A DNA stretch of 64,000 nt, taken from Dromiciops gliroides. Lineage: Eukaryota > Chordata > Mammalia > Microbiotheria > Microbiotheriidae. The translations under genes were made by a program, and so were the position numbers. Position 1 is the stretch's first letter. Every line of letters starts with the position of its first letter. Location of the stretch: the NCBI RefSeq assembly GCF_019393635.1, contig NC_057861.1:172517577-172581576 (forward strand), read 5' to 3'. The notes under the pieces are model-generated. The model saw only the letters and a program-made list of their open reading frames with translations. It was not told where the DNA came from and made no database searches. Shown piece after piece: positions 61,569 to 64,000 of the stretch.

Positions 61569-63459
61569 GCCTTCACCAGTCCAGGATGACCATGGATCAG
61601 CTCCTTGAAGTGCCACAGGCCACAGTGTGGCTGTGCAGTCCGATATGGGAGCTGCAGCTCCTGAGTGATTTATAATCAGTAACTGCTGCATCCCGTGTTG
61701 TATCTACCCCATGAGGATATAGGTATATGTATATATATGTGTATATATATATATATATATATGATGTTAAAATAATAAGGTCTCTTCTAGCTCTGGCTCT
61801 ACAATCTAGAGCTCTAAACCAGATCAAATGGGATTATAAGTGAGAAATTACATCTGAAATAAATGAGAATTCATCTGATTCTTAGGAACTAGGGGAGATG
61901 GAGATTGTGATCACAGATGCTTGTGTCTTTCCATTTTAATTCTAGAATTTATTTTTTTTTGCAGGGCAATGAGGGTTAGGTGACTTGCCCAGGGTCACAC
62001 AGCTAGTAAGTGTCAAGGGTCTGAGGCCAAATTTGAACTCGGGTCCTCCTAAATCCAGAGCTGGTGCTTTATCCATTGCGCCACCTAGCTGCCCCCTAGA
62101 ATATTTCTTTTGAGAGGAAATATTTTCCTCTTTCCCACAGTCAAAGAATCACAGAATTTGAGAGGTGAAAAGGATCTCAGTGGCCATCCAGTCCAAATAA
62201 TCAATGAAAGACAATCTATTCTGCTTTAGGATGTCTCTAATGGATGGGAAATTTCTCTTGACACTATAGCCCCCAGACTTAATGTGACCCCATGGACATG
62301 TTGGGGTAAATGTGAGATTTTGTCCTCCCCCTTGACTTTCAACTTTTATTGGCTTTATTAATAAACCAAACTATGCCATGTTATCTTTTCGTTGGACTTT
62401 TAGTTTTTTCAAAAACACTTTTGCCAACTTGACCTCATTTGATCATAACTTGTGAGGCAGTGAAATGAGTTGTTTGTAGTGACATATTGGCATTGGCAAG
62501 GCCAGACTTTAATCTGACTTCCAACCTAGTGTTCTTTCCACTGGTCCTTGGTCCTACTTGAAAAGGTCAGAATAACAAGAACGAAGTTCAGAAAGGACTA
62601 TAAGCAAGGCAGTGTTGATACCACCCCGTTAAAATGAATACTAAAAAATATTTCACACTTTCATATACAGTCCTCTTTTTCTGTCCTTTGTTTATGGAGA
62701 TGTTTACAAAGATTTTTCTGGTTCAAAATAAAGCATTTTCAAGGTCAAAATAAGCATAGACAAGGCTAACCCTAAAAGAGGCAGATTAGGCCAGCAGTAT
62801 GTAATTTCTTCAGTGCCCCAAGGACCTACTCAAGAAAATGTTGCGTTCTATTGAAATGACCTCTGTCAATATTCCTTCTTTGACTTAAATCATGATGTTT
62901 ACTGAAAACCTTTATTAAGGCAGCTAGATGGTGGTGATGATAGTGTGTTGGACCTGGGCTCTGGAAGATCTAAGTTCAAATCCAGCCTCCGACACTAGCT
63001 ATCTGATTTTGGGCAAGTCACTTGAACTCTGCCTCAGTTTCCTCATCTGTAAAATGGAAATGATAATATCTACCTTCCAGGGTTATTGTGAGAATAAAAG
63101 CAGATGATATTTTTAGAGTACTTTGTCAGCTATCATTATTATGATTAACTATTAAAATGCATACATTGCCCAGAAAGTATAATTCACCTGTCAGAAAATG
63201 GATTAGTTTATGTGGTTATTGTCCCACTCCAGAAAGTCTGAAGGATTGGGATATAAGGAAAGGTCTGGAGCATAGACACTATCCAGAGAAGATAAAGCTC
63301 AGAAGAAGATAAAGATAAAATTGGACTGTTGAGCAGCCAGGAGAAAAGACTGGATTAATAGATAGGGGATATTGAATGCTAAATTCACTTAATTTACAAT
63401 TTTTGCCTAGGGATGGCTCTACTTTCAGCAGTTACAAAAGCCAAGGGGAGAGAAAATGG
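21028..63459 (+). CDS. SYCP2L: SYCP2L gene, synaptonemal complex protein 2-like (partial; 3' end off the right edge)
   Basis: SYCP2L is a germ-cell protein related to SYCP2 that associates with chromosome axes and centromeres in meiosis, with a known role in oocytes. 21 coding exons are placed between 23218 and 63459 (about 565 codons), plus a likely tiny first exon at 21028-21033. Early exons give an armadillo-like helical N-terminal region ([68 protein letters not shown]). Exons 12-14 give the beta-rich Spt16M-like domain ([35 protein letters not shown]). Exons 15-22 encode polar, probably disordered sequence with basic nuclear-signal-like clusters. I assign SYCP2L over SYCP2 from these peptides and from the position next to GCM2. 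Odd points are an AT-AC intron, a GC donor, and an unresolved frame step between 48053 and 51611. Confidence 0.95.
21535..21690 (+). repeat. Old interspersed repeat, copy 1
   Basis: AAAAAGGGTTCATAGGCTTC and ACCAGGCTTCCAAAAG match the repeat at 48110-48330. It is probably an ancient mammalian DNA-transposon-type repeat; family unknown to me. Confidence 0.4.
21695..21840 (-). repeat. MIR copy
   Basis: TTATAGATGAGGAAACTGGC in reversed MIR context. Confidence 0.65.
22000..22150 (-). mobile_element. WSINE-like SINE
   Basis: Flanked by GTCCCTCATTTTC at 21987-21999 and 22151-22163. Confidence 0.93.
22230..22415 (-). repeat. MIR copy
   Basis: CTTGCCTAAAGTCACACAGT and GAATTTGAACTCAAGTCCTC. Confidence 0.7.
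22446..22591 (+). mobile_element. WSINE-like SINE
   Basis: Flanked by AAAAGGAACTGAAAG on both sides (about 22431 and 22594). Confidence 0.93.
22846..22999 (-). mobile_element. WSINE-like SINE
   Basis: Full-length reversed copy ending AGCTGCCCC, 218 bases upstream of SYCP2L exon 2. Confidence 0.92.
23218..23355 (+). CDS. SYCP2L: SYCP2L exon 2
   Basis: 138 bases, 46 codons, acceptor TTTCCAG and donor GTAAGT. It starts [20 protein letters not shown] and ends FDKLINK, the start of the armadillo-like N-terminal domain. Confidence 0.95.
23430..23549 (+). CDS. SYCP2L: SYCP2L exon 3, followed by an ATAAGT donor
   Basis: 120 bases, 40 codons, acceptor ATGCAG. It contains [17 protein letters not shown] and ends EQGLIPK. 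The last codon AAG is directly followed by ATAAGT, not GT. Translation past this point diverges at once from the family, so the exon must end here. Confidence 0.93.
23818..23905 (+). mobile_element. SINE fragment, decayed
   Basis: GCAGCTAGAGAGC, AAGCCAGGAAGACCAGGTGA and GTGACCCTGGGCAAG remain. Confidence 0.6.
24490..25020 (-). pseudogene. Endogenous retrovirus remnant (gag end/protease region)
   Basis: Minus-strand translation contains the protease C-terminal pattern [12 protein letters not shown], characteristic of class I (gammaretrovirus-like) Pro-Pol, preceded by a [12 protein letters not shown] block resembling the end of Gag. The frame is interrupted between the two parts and no LTRs or polymerase motifs lie nearby. 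It is an old truncated copy inside the SYCP2L AT-AC intron, antisense to the gene. The family name cannot be fixed without a search. Confidence 0.75.
25306..25359. repeat. (GT)n microsatellite
   Basis: About 27 uninterrupted GT units inside the AT-AC intron. Confidence 0.98.
25388..25530 (+). mobile_element. WSINE-like SINE
   Basis: Flanked by AACGTTTAAC and AACATTTAAC. It lies inside the AT-AC intron. Confidence 0.9.
25560..25675 (-). repeat. MIR fragment
   Basis: GACAGGATCTGAACCCAGGC and CACCATACCATGCTGCC. Confidence 0.65.
25917..26021 (+). CDS. SYCP2L: SYCP2L exon 4, preceded by an AC acceptor
   Basis: 105 bases, 35 codons, from [16 protein letters not shown] to [10 protein letters not shown], donor GTAAGA. 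The nearest upstream AG acceptors would include an in-frame TGA, so the AC at 25915-25916 is the only frame-keeping 3' end I can find. Confidence 0.92.
26600..26712 (-). mobile_element. WSINE-like SINE, decayed and partial
   Basis: GGCAATTCAGGTTAAGTGGC and ACACAGCTAGTAAG are recognisable; the 5' end is missing. Confidence 0.75.
26815..26839 (+). CDS. SYCP2L: SYCP2L exon 5 (25-base microexon)
   Basis: Acceptor TTCGTTAG and donor GTAAGT bound 25 bases encoding VISKCSPK plus the first base of a Gly codon. It matches the human IISRSSSKG segment and restores the frame between exons 4 and 6. Confidence 0.88.
27040..27850 (+). repeat. Old LINE-derived block (L2/CR1-like), split by a SINE
   Basis: ATTACAAAAGCCTTCTAATT before the SINE; CACTGCCTCCTTACCTTTGC and TGCAAGTTCCTTATGACAAG after it. 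Tentative family. Confidence 0.5.
27100..27265 (+). mobile_element. tRNA-RTE type SINE, 5'-truncated
   Basis: GCCTCAGTTTCCTCATCTTT, CTGGAGAAGGAAATGGCAAC and an AACAAACAAAAAC tail. It is inserted in an old LINE copy. Confidence 0.75.
28053..28138 (+). CDS. SYCP2L: SYCP2L exon 6
   Basis: 86 bases, acceptor TGCTTTTAG, donor GTAAGC. After completing Gly it reads [16 protein letters not shown] and [12 protein letters not shown], part of the helical armadillo-like domain. Confidence 0.95.
28165..28350 (+). repeat. MIR copy
   Basis: GTTTCCTCATTTGCAAAATA; it lies between SYCP2L exons 6 and 7. Confidence 0.65.
28442..28530 (+). CDS. SYCP2L: SYCP2L exon 7
   Basis: 89 bases, acceptor CTTAAAAG, donor GTAAGT. 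It reads [19 protein letters not shown] and [10 protein letters not shown], then two bases of a Met codon. Confidence 0.93.
28780..28975 (+). repeat. L2/MIR-like repeat followed by a TATG-rich tract
   Basis: AAGCATTTATCAAGCACCTT; then ATATGTATGTATATGC-type repeats at 28915-28975. Confidence 0.55.
29382..29416 (+). CDS. SYCP2L: SYCP2L exon 8 (35 bases)
   Basis: Acceptor TTTTTCAG, donor GTAAGA. It encodes [11 protein letters not shown] and completes split codons on both sides. It matches human KDLARTILTVG. Confidence 0.92.
29620..29764 (-). mobile_element. WSINE-like SINE
   Basis: Flanked by ATAAGAACTTTT (29608-29619 and from 29765). Confidence 0.93.
30089..30231 (+). CDS. SYCP2L: SYCP2L exon 9
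   Basis: 143 bases, acceptor CACCCTTAG, donor GTAAGA. It reads [19 protein letters not shown] and later [20 protein letters not shown], among the best-conserved blocks of the family. Confidence 0.96.
30328..30630 (-). mobile_element. L1 3' UTR fragment
   Basis: TCTCCCTCCCTCCCTGAGAT, ACAGGTTATACATGTACAA and CATCATGAATCCTTTGGGA identify the same L1 tail family. It lies in SYCP2L intron 9. Confidence 0.8.
30705..30840 (+). repeat. MIR copy
   Basis: GACTGTGGGCAAGCCACTTA, TCCTCACCTGTAAAATGTGG. Confidence 0.65.
30845..31025. mobile_element. Non-autonomous hAT-like DNA transposon copy
   Basis: Begins GGGCTGCTTAAACTTTTCCC and ends CTCACAGTTTAAGAAGG, giving inverted CTTAAACT/AGTTTAAG ends. Its internal sequence matches 17025-17205 in the same orientation. 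Confidence 0.55.
31298..31546 (-). mobile_element. tRNA-RTE type SINE
   Basis: TTGTTCACTTGTTTTGG to CACCTAGCTGCTCC, with CTTGGCAAAGATACCGGAAT in the tail region. Confidence 0.85.
31547..32800. other. SYCP2L intron 9, unassigned sequence
   Basis: AT-rich, with a short CACACATACACACATAT tract near 32180. No gene or named repeat recognised; open frames of 60-90 codons lack homology. Confidence 0.5.
32810..32943 (+). mobile_element. WSINE-like SINE
   Basis: Flanked by AATACAAGCCAATA on both sides. Confidence 0.92.
33028..33080 (+). CDS. SYCP2L: SYCP2L exon 10
   Basis: 53 bases, acceptor ATCTTGAAG, donor GTAAGA. It encodes [17 protein letters not shown] plus two bases of an Arg codon. Confidence 0.94.
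33150..33290 (+). repeat. MIR copy
   Basis: CCTGGGTTTGAATCCTATCT, CCTTGGGCAAGTCACTC. It lies between exons 10 and 11. Confidence 0.7.
33396..33441 (+). CDS. SYCP2L: SYCP2L exon 11
   Basis: 46 bases, acceptor TTTTTGCAG, donor GTAATA. It encodes [15 protein letters not shown], close to human VYSFPCIAAFADEHE. Confidence 0.95.
33445..35460. other. SYCP2L intron 11, unassigned sequence
   Basis: No exon found. 34500-34960 is A-rich with a broken-frame, Lys/Gln-rich look that could be an old retroelement coding remnant, but no motif settles it. The 148-codon minus-strand frame at 35395-34949 has no recognised domain. Confidence 0.4.
35463..35590 (+). mobile_element. WSINE-like SINE with short internal deletion
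   Basis: GGGGCAGCTAGGTGGTGCAG start; CTTACTAGCT is lost between the CAGACACTTG and TGTGACCCTG blocks. Confidence 0.9.
36332..36452 (-). mobile_element. WSINE-like SINE with internal deletion
   Basis: GTTGGGGTTAAGTGACTTGC joins directly to CCAGTCTGAAGGTGGA, so the CACACAGCTAGTAAG block is deleted. Confidence 0.8.
36453..36985 (-). mobile_element. L1-like 3' region, diverged
   Basis: Contains the tail-like pattern TGCTCACTTCACCCTACATC and an ORF2-like ACCCAACTGATGAGGGTCCA, but with more changes than the copies at 8 and 20 kb. An internal TATA/CATA-rich tract lies at 36538-36605. Confidence 0.6.
36990..37600 (+). mobile_element. RTE-like non-LTR element 3' end with (CTA)n tail
   Basis: About 600 bases unlike the AT-rich surroundings, GC-richer, ending in ACTGGTGGAGGCCTACTACT and a (CTA)n tail at 37555-37592. 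The last 180 bases reappear in the opposite orientation at 61531-61720 with a matching trinucleotide tail, proving a dispersed element that ends in a short tandem repeat. Such tails are typical of RTE-clade elements and their SINEs. No coding domain is recognised. Confidence 0.55.
37555..37592. repeat. (CTA)n trinucleotide tract
   Basis: About 12 units, the tail of the RTE-like element, 115 bases upstream of exon 12. Confidence 0.95.
37600..37706 (+). other. 3' end of SYCP2L intron 11
   Basis: Unique sequence between the (CTA)n tail and exon 12, with a T-rich tract at 37640-37660 ahead of the TTTCAG acceptor. Confidence 0.5.
37707..37799 (+). CDS. SYCP2L: SYCP2L exon 12 (start of Spt16M-like domain)
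   Basis: 93 bases, 31 codons, acceptor ACTTTCAG, donor GTAAAG. It reads [17 protein letters not shown] and [14 protein letters not shown]. The FWIDFN block marks the entry into the beta-rich second domain shared with SYCP2. Confidence 0.96.
37897..37957 (+). CDS. SYCP2L: SYCP2L exon 13
   Basis: 61 bases, acceptor TTTTTTTAAG, donor GTAATA. It encodes [20 protein letters not shown] plus one base. Confidence 0.94.
38278..38511 (-). mobile_element. tRNA-RTE type SINE inserted in an older MIR
   Basis: CTGTTGTTCAGTCCTGTCTG to CACCTAGCTGTCCCC. The flanks CTAGTCCCTG and CCAGTCCCTT suggest a target duplication within the MIR. Confidence 0.82.
38605..38725 (+). repeat. MIR copy
   Basis: TGGAGTCAGGAAGACTTGAG, CTAGCTGTGTGACCCTGGAC. 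Confidence 0.7.
38845..38899. repeat. (GGGA)n(GA)n microsatellite
   Basis: GGGAGGGAGGGAGAGAGAGA pattern; spurious Arg/Glu and Ser/Leu frames run through it. Confidence 0.97.
39110..39265 (-). repeat. MIR copy
   Basis: CATTTCATAGTGAGGAAATC, GGAATTTGAACCTAGGTCCC. Confidence 0.65.
39903..40152 (+). mobile_element. tRNA-RTE type SINE
   Basis: Complete: GGTAGCACAGTGGTTAGAGT head, CTCATCTGTAAAATGAGCTG middle, AAATGACTGAACAACAAG end. Confidence 0.87.
40321..40469 (+). CDS. SYCP2L: SYCP2L exon 14, followed by a GC donor
   Basis: 149 bases, acceptor TTTTGGAAG. It reads [20 protein letters not shown], then [12 protein letters not shown] and ends GPEKYV. The next bases are GCAAGT, a GC-AG type donor that keeps phase 0 with exon 15. 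The only nearby GT (inside the GTG codon) would break the frame. Confidence 0.92.
40850..41015 (+). mobile_element. RTE-type 3' fragment with (CAA)n tail
   Basis: CCAGGGCCATCTCCAGTCAT, then CACTGGACCCAGATGGCTGG and GAGAACAAAGGACAAACAAC(AAC)n. It has the form of a non-LTR 3' end with a trinucleotide tail; the clade is inferred. Confidence 0.5.
41020..41290 (+). repeat. L2/MIR-like repeat
   Basis: GGCATTTATTAGGCTCCTAT, CTGCCCTCAAGGAGTTCACA. Confidence 0.65.
41390..41518 (-). repeat. MIR copy
   Basis: CATTTCATAGGTAAGGAAAC, directly against the next plus-strand SINE. Confidence 0.65.
41519..41775 (+). repeat. MIR/THER1-like CORE-SINE
   Basis: GGGGCAGCTAGATGGCACAC to CTTAAAGTGCTTATCTAAAT. Confidence 0.75.
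42093..42192 (+). CDS. SYCP2L: SYCP2L exon 15
   Basis: 100 bases, acceptor CTTTTCAG, donor GTAGGT. It encodes [20 protein letters not shown] and an acidic continuation ending EEKA plus one base. The sequence is polar and Glu-rich, as expected for the linker after the folded domains. Confidence 0.9.
42565..42765 (+). repeat. MIR copy
   Basis: GGGACTCAGTTTCCTCATAT, next to the CTCTGT repeat. Confidence 0.65.
42776..42936. repeat. (CTCTCTGT)n and (CTCTCCCTGT)n minisatellite-like tract
   Basis: About 160 bases of strictly C/T with regular G. It is open in several frames on both strands (Leu/Ser/Cys one way, Arg/Gln/Glu/Asp the other), all spurious. Confidence 0.97.
43121..43271 (-). mobile_element. 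WSINE-like SINE nested in the HAL1-like element
   Basis: Flanked by TCTACATTGAA (43110-43120) and TCCACATTGAA (from 43272). Confidence 0.92.
43990..44100 (+). mobile_element. SINE, partial and decayed, nested in the HAL1-like element
   Basis: GGGTCAGCTTGGTGATACAG and CCAGCCCTGGACCCAGGAGG are recognisable. Confidence 0.65.
44591..45169 (-). CDS. L1/HAL1 ORF1p (RNA-binding coiled-coil protein), truncated by stop
   Basis: A retrotransposon protein, not a host gene. Residues 1-100 are strongly coiled-coil with Glu/Lys-rich heptads ([20 protein letters not shown]). Residues 108-192 begin the RRM-like part with [11 protein letters not shown] and [20 protein letters not shown]1p normally continues another 100 or so residues; here a stop follows EKIL, although similar sequence continues downstream. 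It lies antisense in SYCP2L intron 15. Confidence 0.8.
   Translation of the reverse strand: MNWSQAMEALKRDFEEKVGEIEGRFREMEERMEREMIAMQESHEKNVNSLKSQMEKEIQKLSEENNCLRIRIEKMEASDFMRNQDTIKQIQMNEKIEGNVKYLLGKTADLENRSKRDNLKITGLPENYDENKSLDIIFQEIVRKNCPDIVEAEGKREIERIYQSPPERDPKKKTPKNIIAKFQSSQVEEKIL
45791..46135. other. Unassigned intron 15 sequence
   Basis: No recognised gene or repeat. Confidence 0.5.
46136..46281 (+). mobile_element. WSINE-like SINE
   Basis: GGCTAGGTGGCACAGTGGAT to CTCATTGCCCTGCCCCCC. Confidence 0.93.
46290..47180. other. Unassigned intron 15 sequence
   Basis: AT-rich, no exon or named repeat seen. Confidence 0.5.
47190..47690 (+). repeat. L2/MIR-like repeat and MIR fragment
   Basis: AAGTGTTTATTAAGCATTTG and AGGAGCTTACATTCTAATTG, then CTCAGTTTCTTCATTTGTAA at 47604. 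Confidence 0.6.
47959..48053 (+). CDS. SYCP2L: SYCP2L exon 16
   Basis: 95 bases, acceptor TTTTCCAAAG after a pyrimidine tract, donor GTAAGT. Only the frame set by exon 15 is open: [19 protein letters not shown] to IEQPETT. It ends in phase 0, which does not join the next exon I can see. Confidence 0.82.
48110..48330 (+). repeat. Old interspersed repeat, copy 2
   Basis: Contains CTGGAGTCCATGGATAGATT, TTTGAACTTGGATGGGGAAA and AAAGGGTCCATAGGTTTCAC, sharing its second half with 21535-21690. Confidence 0.45.
48410..48557 (+). mobile_element. WSINE-like SINE, first of a tandem pair
   Basis: Preceded by AAATTTGAG, with the same motif again between the two SINEs. Confidence 0.92.
48567..48706 (+). 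mobile_element. WSINE-like SINE, second of a tandem pair
   Basis: GGGGGCAGCTAGGTGGCACA start; followed by AAATTTGA, the third copy of the flank motif. Confidence 0.92.
48720..49084 (-). mobile_element. L1-like 3' region, diverged
   Basis: CATTCTTCATCATTGGTCCT and CTGCTTACTTCACTCTGCAA match the L1 tail landmarks seen elsewhere in the window. Confidence 0.65.
49085..49142 (-). mobile_element. WSINE-like SINE fragment (3' part only)
   Basis: GGCAATGAGGATTAAATGAC and CACACAGCTAGTAAG are present; the rest is absent. Confidence 0.75.
49143..49310 (+). mobile_element. HAL1-like 3' fragment
   Basis: The plus strand here (CATGAGGGATATTAAAAG, then CTACATGGGAAGATAATACT) matches the reverse complement of 44290-44100 inside the HAL1-like element. 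It is a second, truncated copy in the opposite orientation. Confidence 0.65.
49560..50600 (+). mobile_element. CR1/L3-type LINE remnant, split by a SINE
   Basis: Landmarks such as CTGGTCAGACCATATCTAGG, AACTGTTTTCAAGCGTCTGA and AGATGACCTCTAGAGTTCTG follow the 3' part of CR1/L3-class elements. A minus-strand SINE (50172-50323) interrupts it. Family assignment is from memory of the consensus style and is tentative. Confidence 0.55.
50172..50323 (-). mobile_element. WSINE-like SINE inside the CR1/L3-type remnant
   Basis: Intact reversed copy with GAGGCAATTGGGGTTAAGTG and CACCTAGCTGCCCC. Confidence 0.92.
50600..50790 (+). repeat. MIR followed by L2-like fragment
   Basis: TAGCTGTGTGACCTTGGGAA, then ACTATGTGCCAGGCACTGTG. 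Confidence 0.7.
51073..51170. repeat. 49-base tandem duplication
   Basis: TCCAAATGGAAGAGGGATTC starts at 51081 and again at 51130. The two units differ by few bases (CATACAGTTGG versus CATATAGTTGG). Confidence 0.93.
51611..51695 (+). CDS. SYCP2L: SYCP2L exon 17
   Basis: 85 bases, acceptor CCAAGTAG, donor GTAAGT. The only open frame reads [20 protein letters not shown] and PKLDEKP, and requires one base from the preceding exon. Exon 16 supplies none. A missing exon whose length leaves a remainder of 1 when divided by 3 would explain this. Confidence 0.78.
51966..52004. repeat. (GGT)n microsatellite
   Basis: About 11 GGT units after a G-run. Confidence 0.95.
52010..52600. other. Unassigned intron 17 sequence
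   Basis: No exon or named repeat recognised. Confidence 0.5.
52610..52715. repeat. Alternating purine-pyrimidine tract (TA/CA/GC-rich)
   Basis: ATATACATATGCACACATGC and similar units. Confidence 0.85.
52810..53040 (-). mobile_element. tRNA-RTE type SINE
   Basis: GGGGTTTTCTTGGCAAAACT and GTTTTACAGATGAGGAAACT in reversed order. Confidence 0.82.
53430..54080 (+). repeat. Two MIR copies
   Basis: AAAGAGTACTAGAATTGAAG at about 53443 and GAGTCAGGAGACCTAGGTTT at about 53915. The sequence between (53600-53880) holds CTAC/CACA short tracts. Confidence 0.6.
54258..54309 (+). CDS. SYCP2L: SYCP2L exon 18
   Basis: 52 bases after a long T-rich tract and ATGCTAG; donor GTAGGT. Completing Ser from exon 17 it reads [17 protein letters not shown]. 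Confidence 0.85.
54588..54662. repeat. (CA)n microsatellite with ACGC variants
   Basis: About 21 CA units then CGCACAACGCACACGCA units. It lies 280 bases downstream of exon 18. Confidence 0.97.
55010..55246 (-). mobile_element. tRNA-RTE type SINE
   Basis: CCCTATTTGGGGCCTTCTTA to CACCTAGCTGCCCC. Confidence 0.85.
55295..55460 (+). repeat. Old LINE-derived fragment (L2/CR1-like)
   Basis: AGCGAAGCCTTCCCAGATCA and CATTTAGAGATCCCCTGGCA. Confidence 0.5.
55840..56075 (-). repeat. MIR-like copy
   Basis: GAAGAAACTGAGGCTCAGAG in reversed context. Confidence 0.7.
56172..56285. mobile_element. Mariner-like element remnant
   Basis: Starts CAGGGGGGTCCCAAAAGCTT and ends CTTCTGGGACACTATA, with GTCCCA/TGGGAC as inverted ends around a short AT-rich centre. 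This is the style of small non-autonomous Tc1/mariner derivatives. No transposase frame. Confidence 0.45.
56370..56470 (+). repeat. L2 3' end
   Basis: CCTTAGTGCTTAGTATGGTT, CACAGCAGGCACTTAATACA. Confidence 0.6.
56762..56823 (+). CDS. SYCP2L: SYCP2L exon 19 (basic cluster)
   Basis: 62 bases, acceptor TTCTTTCAG, donor GTATGG. It reads [27 protein letters not shown] resembles a nuclear localisation signal, which fits a chromosome-axis protein. Confidence 0.87.
56824..58929. other. SYCP2L intron 19, mostly unassigned
   Basis: AT-rich and notably poor in recognisable repeats for this window. No exon found; a CATA-rich tract lies at about 58775-58805. Confidence 0.5.
58930..58981 (+). CDS. SYCP2L: SYCP2L exon 20
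   Basis: 52 bases, acceptor TCTTTTCAG, donor GTAAGC. With the split codon it reads [18 protein letters not shown]. Confidence 0.88.
59560..59670 (-). repeat. MIR fragment
   Basis: AAGTGTCTTGCCTAGGATCA, AACAGCTAGTATGTGTCAGA. Confidence 0.65.
60107..60162 (+). CDS. SYCP2L: SYCP2L exon 21 (second basic cluster)
   Basis: 56 bases, acceptor TGTTCTAG, donor GTGTGT. It reads [18 protein letters not shown] and begins an Arg codon. It is a second Lys-rich nuclear-signal-like cluster. Confidence 0.87.
60575..60800 (+). repeat. MIR/THER1-like copy
   Basis: GACCTGAGTTCAAATCCATC, TCATCTGCAAAATGGGGATA. Confidence 0.7.
60805..60972 (+). mobile_element. tRNA-RTE type SINE, 5'-truncated
   Basis: GTGACCCTGGGCAAGTCACT, CCACTCCAGTATCTTCACCA and ACACAACTGAACAACAAAAA end. 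Confidence 0.82.
61034..61189 (+). mobile_element. WSINE-like SINE
   Basis: Near-consensus copy with a 19-A tail, flanked by AAGAATGCAGGGTC and AAGAAAGCAGGGTC. It carries a small ACAC insertion before CTTACTAGCTG. Confidence 0.94.
61531..61720 (-). mobile_element. Second copy of the trinucleotide-tailed element, 5'-truncated
   Basis: Read on the minus strand it runs CATGGGGTAGATACAAC to CCACTGTGGCCTGTGGC and then CTACTACTAC, matching 37410-37592. The (GTA)n tract at 61532-61568 is its tail. It is inserted in an old MIR copy whose halves are at 61380-61500 and 61765-61825. Confidence 0.55.
61724..61762. repeat. (TA)n/(TATG) microsatellite
   Basis: Tract directly after the RTE-like insertion. 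Confidence 0.9.
61953..62096 (-). mobile_element. WSINE-like SINE
   Basis: Flanked by near-identical CTAGAATT/CTAGAATA repeats at 61942 and about 62096. Confidence 0.9.
62270..62900. other. Unassigned intron 21 sequence
   Basis: No exon or clearly named repeat seen. Confidence 0.5.
62918..63150 (+). repeat. MIR/THER1-like CORE-SINE
   Basis: AGGCAGCTAGATGGTGG, TAAGTTCAAATCCAGCCTCC, CTCATCTGTAAAATGGAAAT. Confidence 0.75.
63411..63459 (+). CDS. SYCP2L: SYCP2L exon 22 (last in window)
   Basis: 49 bases, acceptor TTGCCTAG, donor GTAAGT. After completing Arg it reads [16 protein letters not shown]. The gene continues to the right; by length about 250 further codons are expected. Confidence 0.86.
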
Positions 63460-63764
63460 GTAAGTACAGCTCATACCAAGCATAACTTCTGTTACTTAGT
63501 GGGTTTTCTCCTCTCTGGGCCATGTTGACTGCTAAAATGAATGACTTTTAAAATGGTGCATCTTGTGCTTCAGATGGGTAGTTTAGGAAGGAAGCAACAA
63601 GTTTTAGCATATGGTTTCTTTAATATCTTTTCTCTTCAACATTCCACATCATTTTAAAAAGAATGGGGCAAAAAACTATAGGGATACATATAATACTATT
63701 TAAATAAATTCATTTGCAACAAGTTAGGGAGGATGATGGAAAGCTACATTCAGTATCATCTTTT

Positions 63765-64000
63765 TTAATAATAAACATTTTTATTTATTGTTTTGGTTTC
63801 CAATTTTTATCCTTCTTTCCCTCCCTCCCCTCATCTCTCTCTGAGGTGGCAAGCAATCAGATATTGGTTACACGTGTATGATTTTGTAAAACATTACCAT
63901 ATTTGTTATTTTGTACAAGAAAACTTGATTAAAAGAAAAAAAATTAAAGAAAGTGGAAAAATAGCATGCTTCGGTCTGTTCCATCAATATCACCTCTTTC
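63765..64000 (-). mobile_element. L1 3' UTR fragment running off the right edge
   Basis: GGCAAGCAATCAGATATTGG and ATTTTGTACAAGAAAACTTG match the tail at 20.3-20.5 kb closely. Confidence 0.8.

Larger units (their letters stand above)
61380..61825 (+). repeat. MIR copy split by the RTE-like insertion
   Basis: Left half 61380-61500 (GCATTCAAATCCAGCCTCTG); right half 61765-61825 (AAGGTCTCTTCTAGCTCTGG). Confidence 0.65.

Overview
The window is nuclear genomic DNA from a marsupial, probably an Australian (dasyurid-like) one. The main clue is a very large number of tRNA-derived SINEs of the marsupial WSINE-like type, with tRNA A/B-box parts and direct-repeat flanks. They sit with tRNA-RTE SINEs, L1/HAL1 tails and old MIR/L2/CR1 copies. 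There are no bacterial-style genes. Almost every short open frame is a SINE, a microsatellite or chance, and coding sequence is under 4% of the window.

Two divergent protein-coding genes are supported, in the same head-to-head order as on human chromosome 6p24. On the minus strand, GCM2 (the parathyroid master transcription factor) has four exons here, at 15288-15199, 5903-5651, 3888-3776 and 2856-2734. Together they give 193 in-frame residues covering the whole GCM DNA-binding domain. The large C-terminal exon lies beyond the left edge. On the plus strand, SYCP2L (a synaptonemal complex protein 2-like meiotic axis protein) starts near 21.0 kb. It runs off the right edge, and 21 coding exons after the tiny first one can be placed between 23218 and 63459. 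Reading frames join across all junctions except the one between 48053 and 51611, where a small exon appears to be missing from my model.

Layout: 1-15.3 kb is GCM2 with repeat-filled introns. 15.3-20.9 kb is the intergenic stretch. About 20.86-21.03 kb is a GC-richer likely SYCP2L promoter with an E-box and a CCAAT box. 21-64 kb is SYCP2L, whose introns carry a minus-strand endogenous retrovirus gag/pro remnant (24.5-25.0 kb), a HAL1-like half-L1 (43.0-45.8 kb), CR1/L3-type and RTE-type copies, hAT-like and mariner-like DNA transposon remnants, and many SINEs and microsatellites.

The most interesting signal is the SYCP2L intron from 23550 to 25916. It begins ATAAGT and ends GTAC, so it looks like a rare AT-AC intron of the major (U2-type) spliceosome class. 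No canonical GT-AG choice preserves the conserved reading frame. A second non-standard site, a GC donor, follows exon 14 (40470). The gene also uses a 25-base and a 35-base exon. No new gene system was found; the rest of the window is explained by two known genes and layers of transposable elements.
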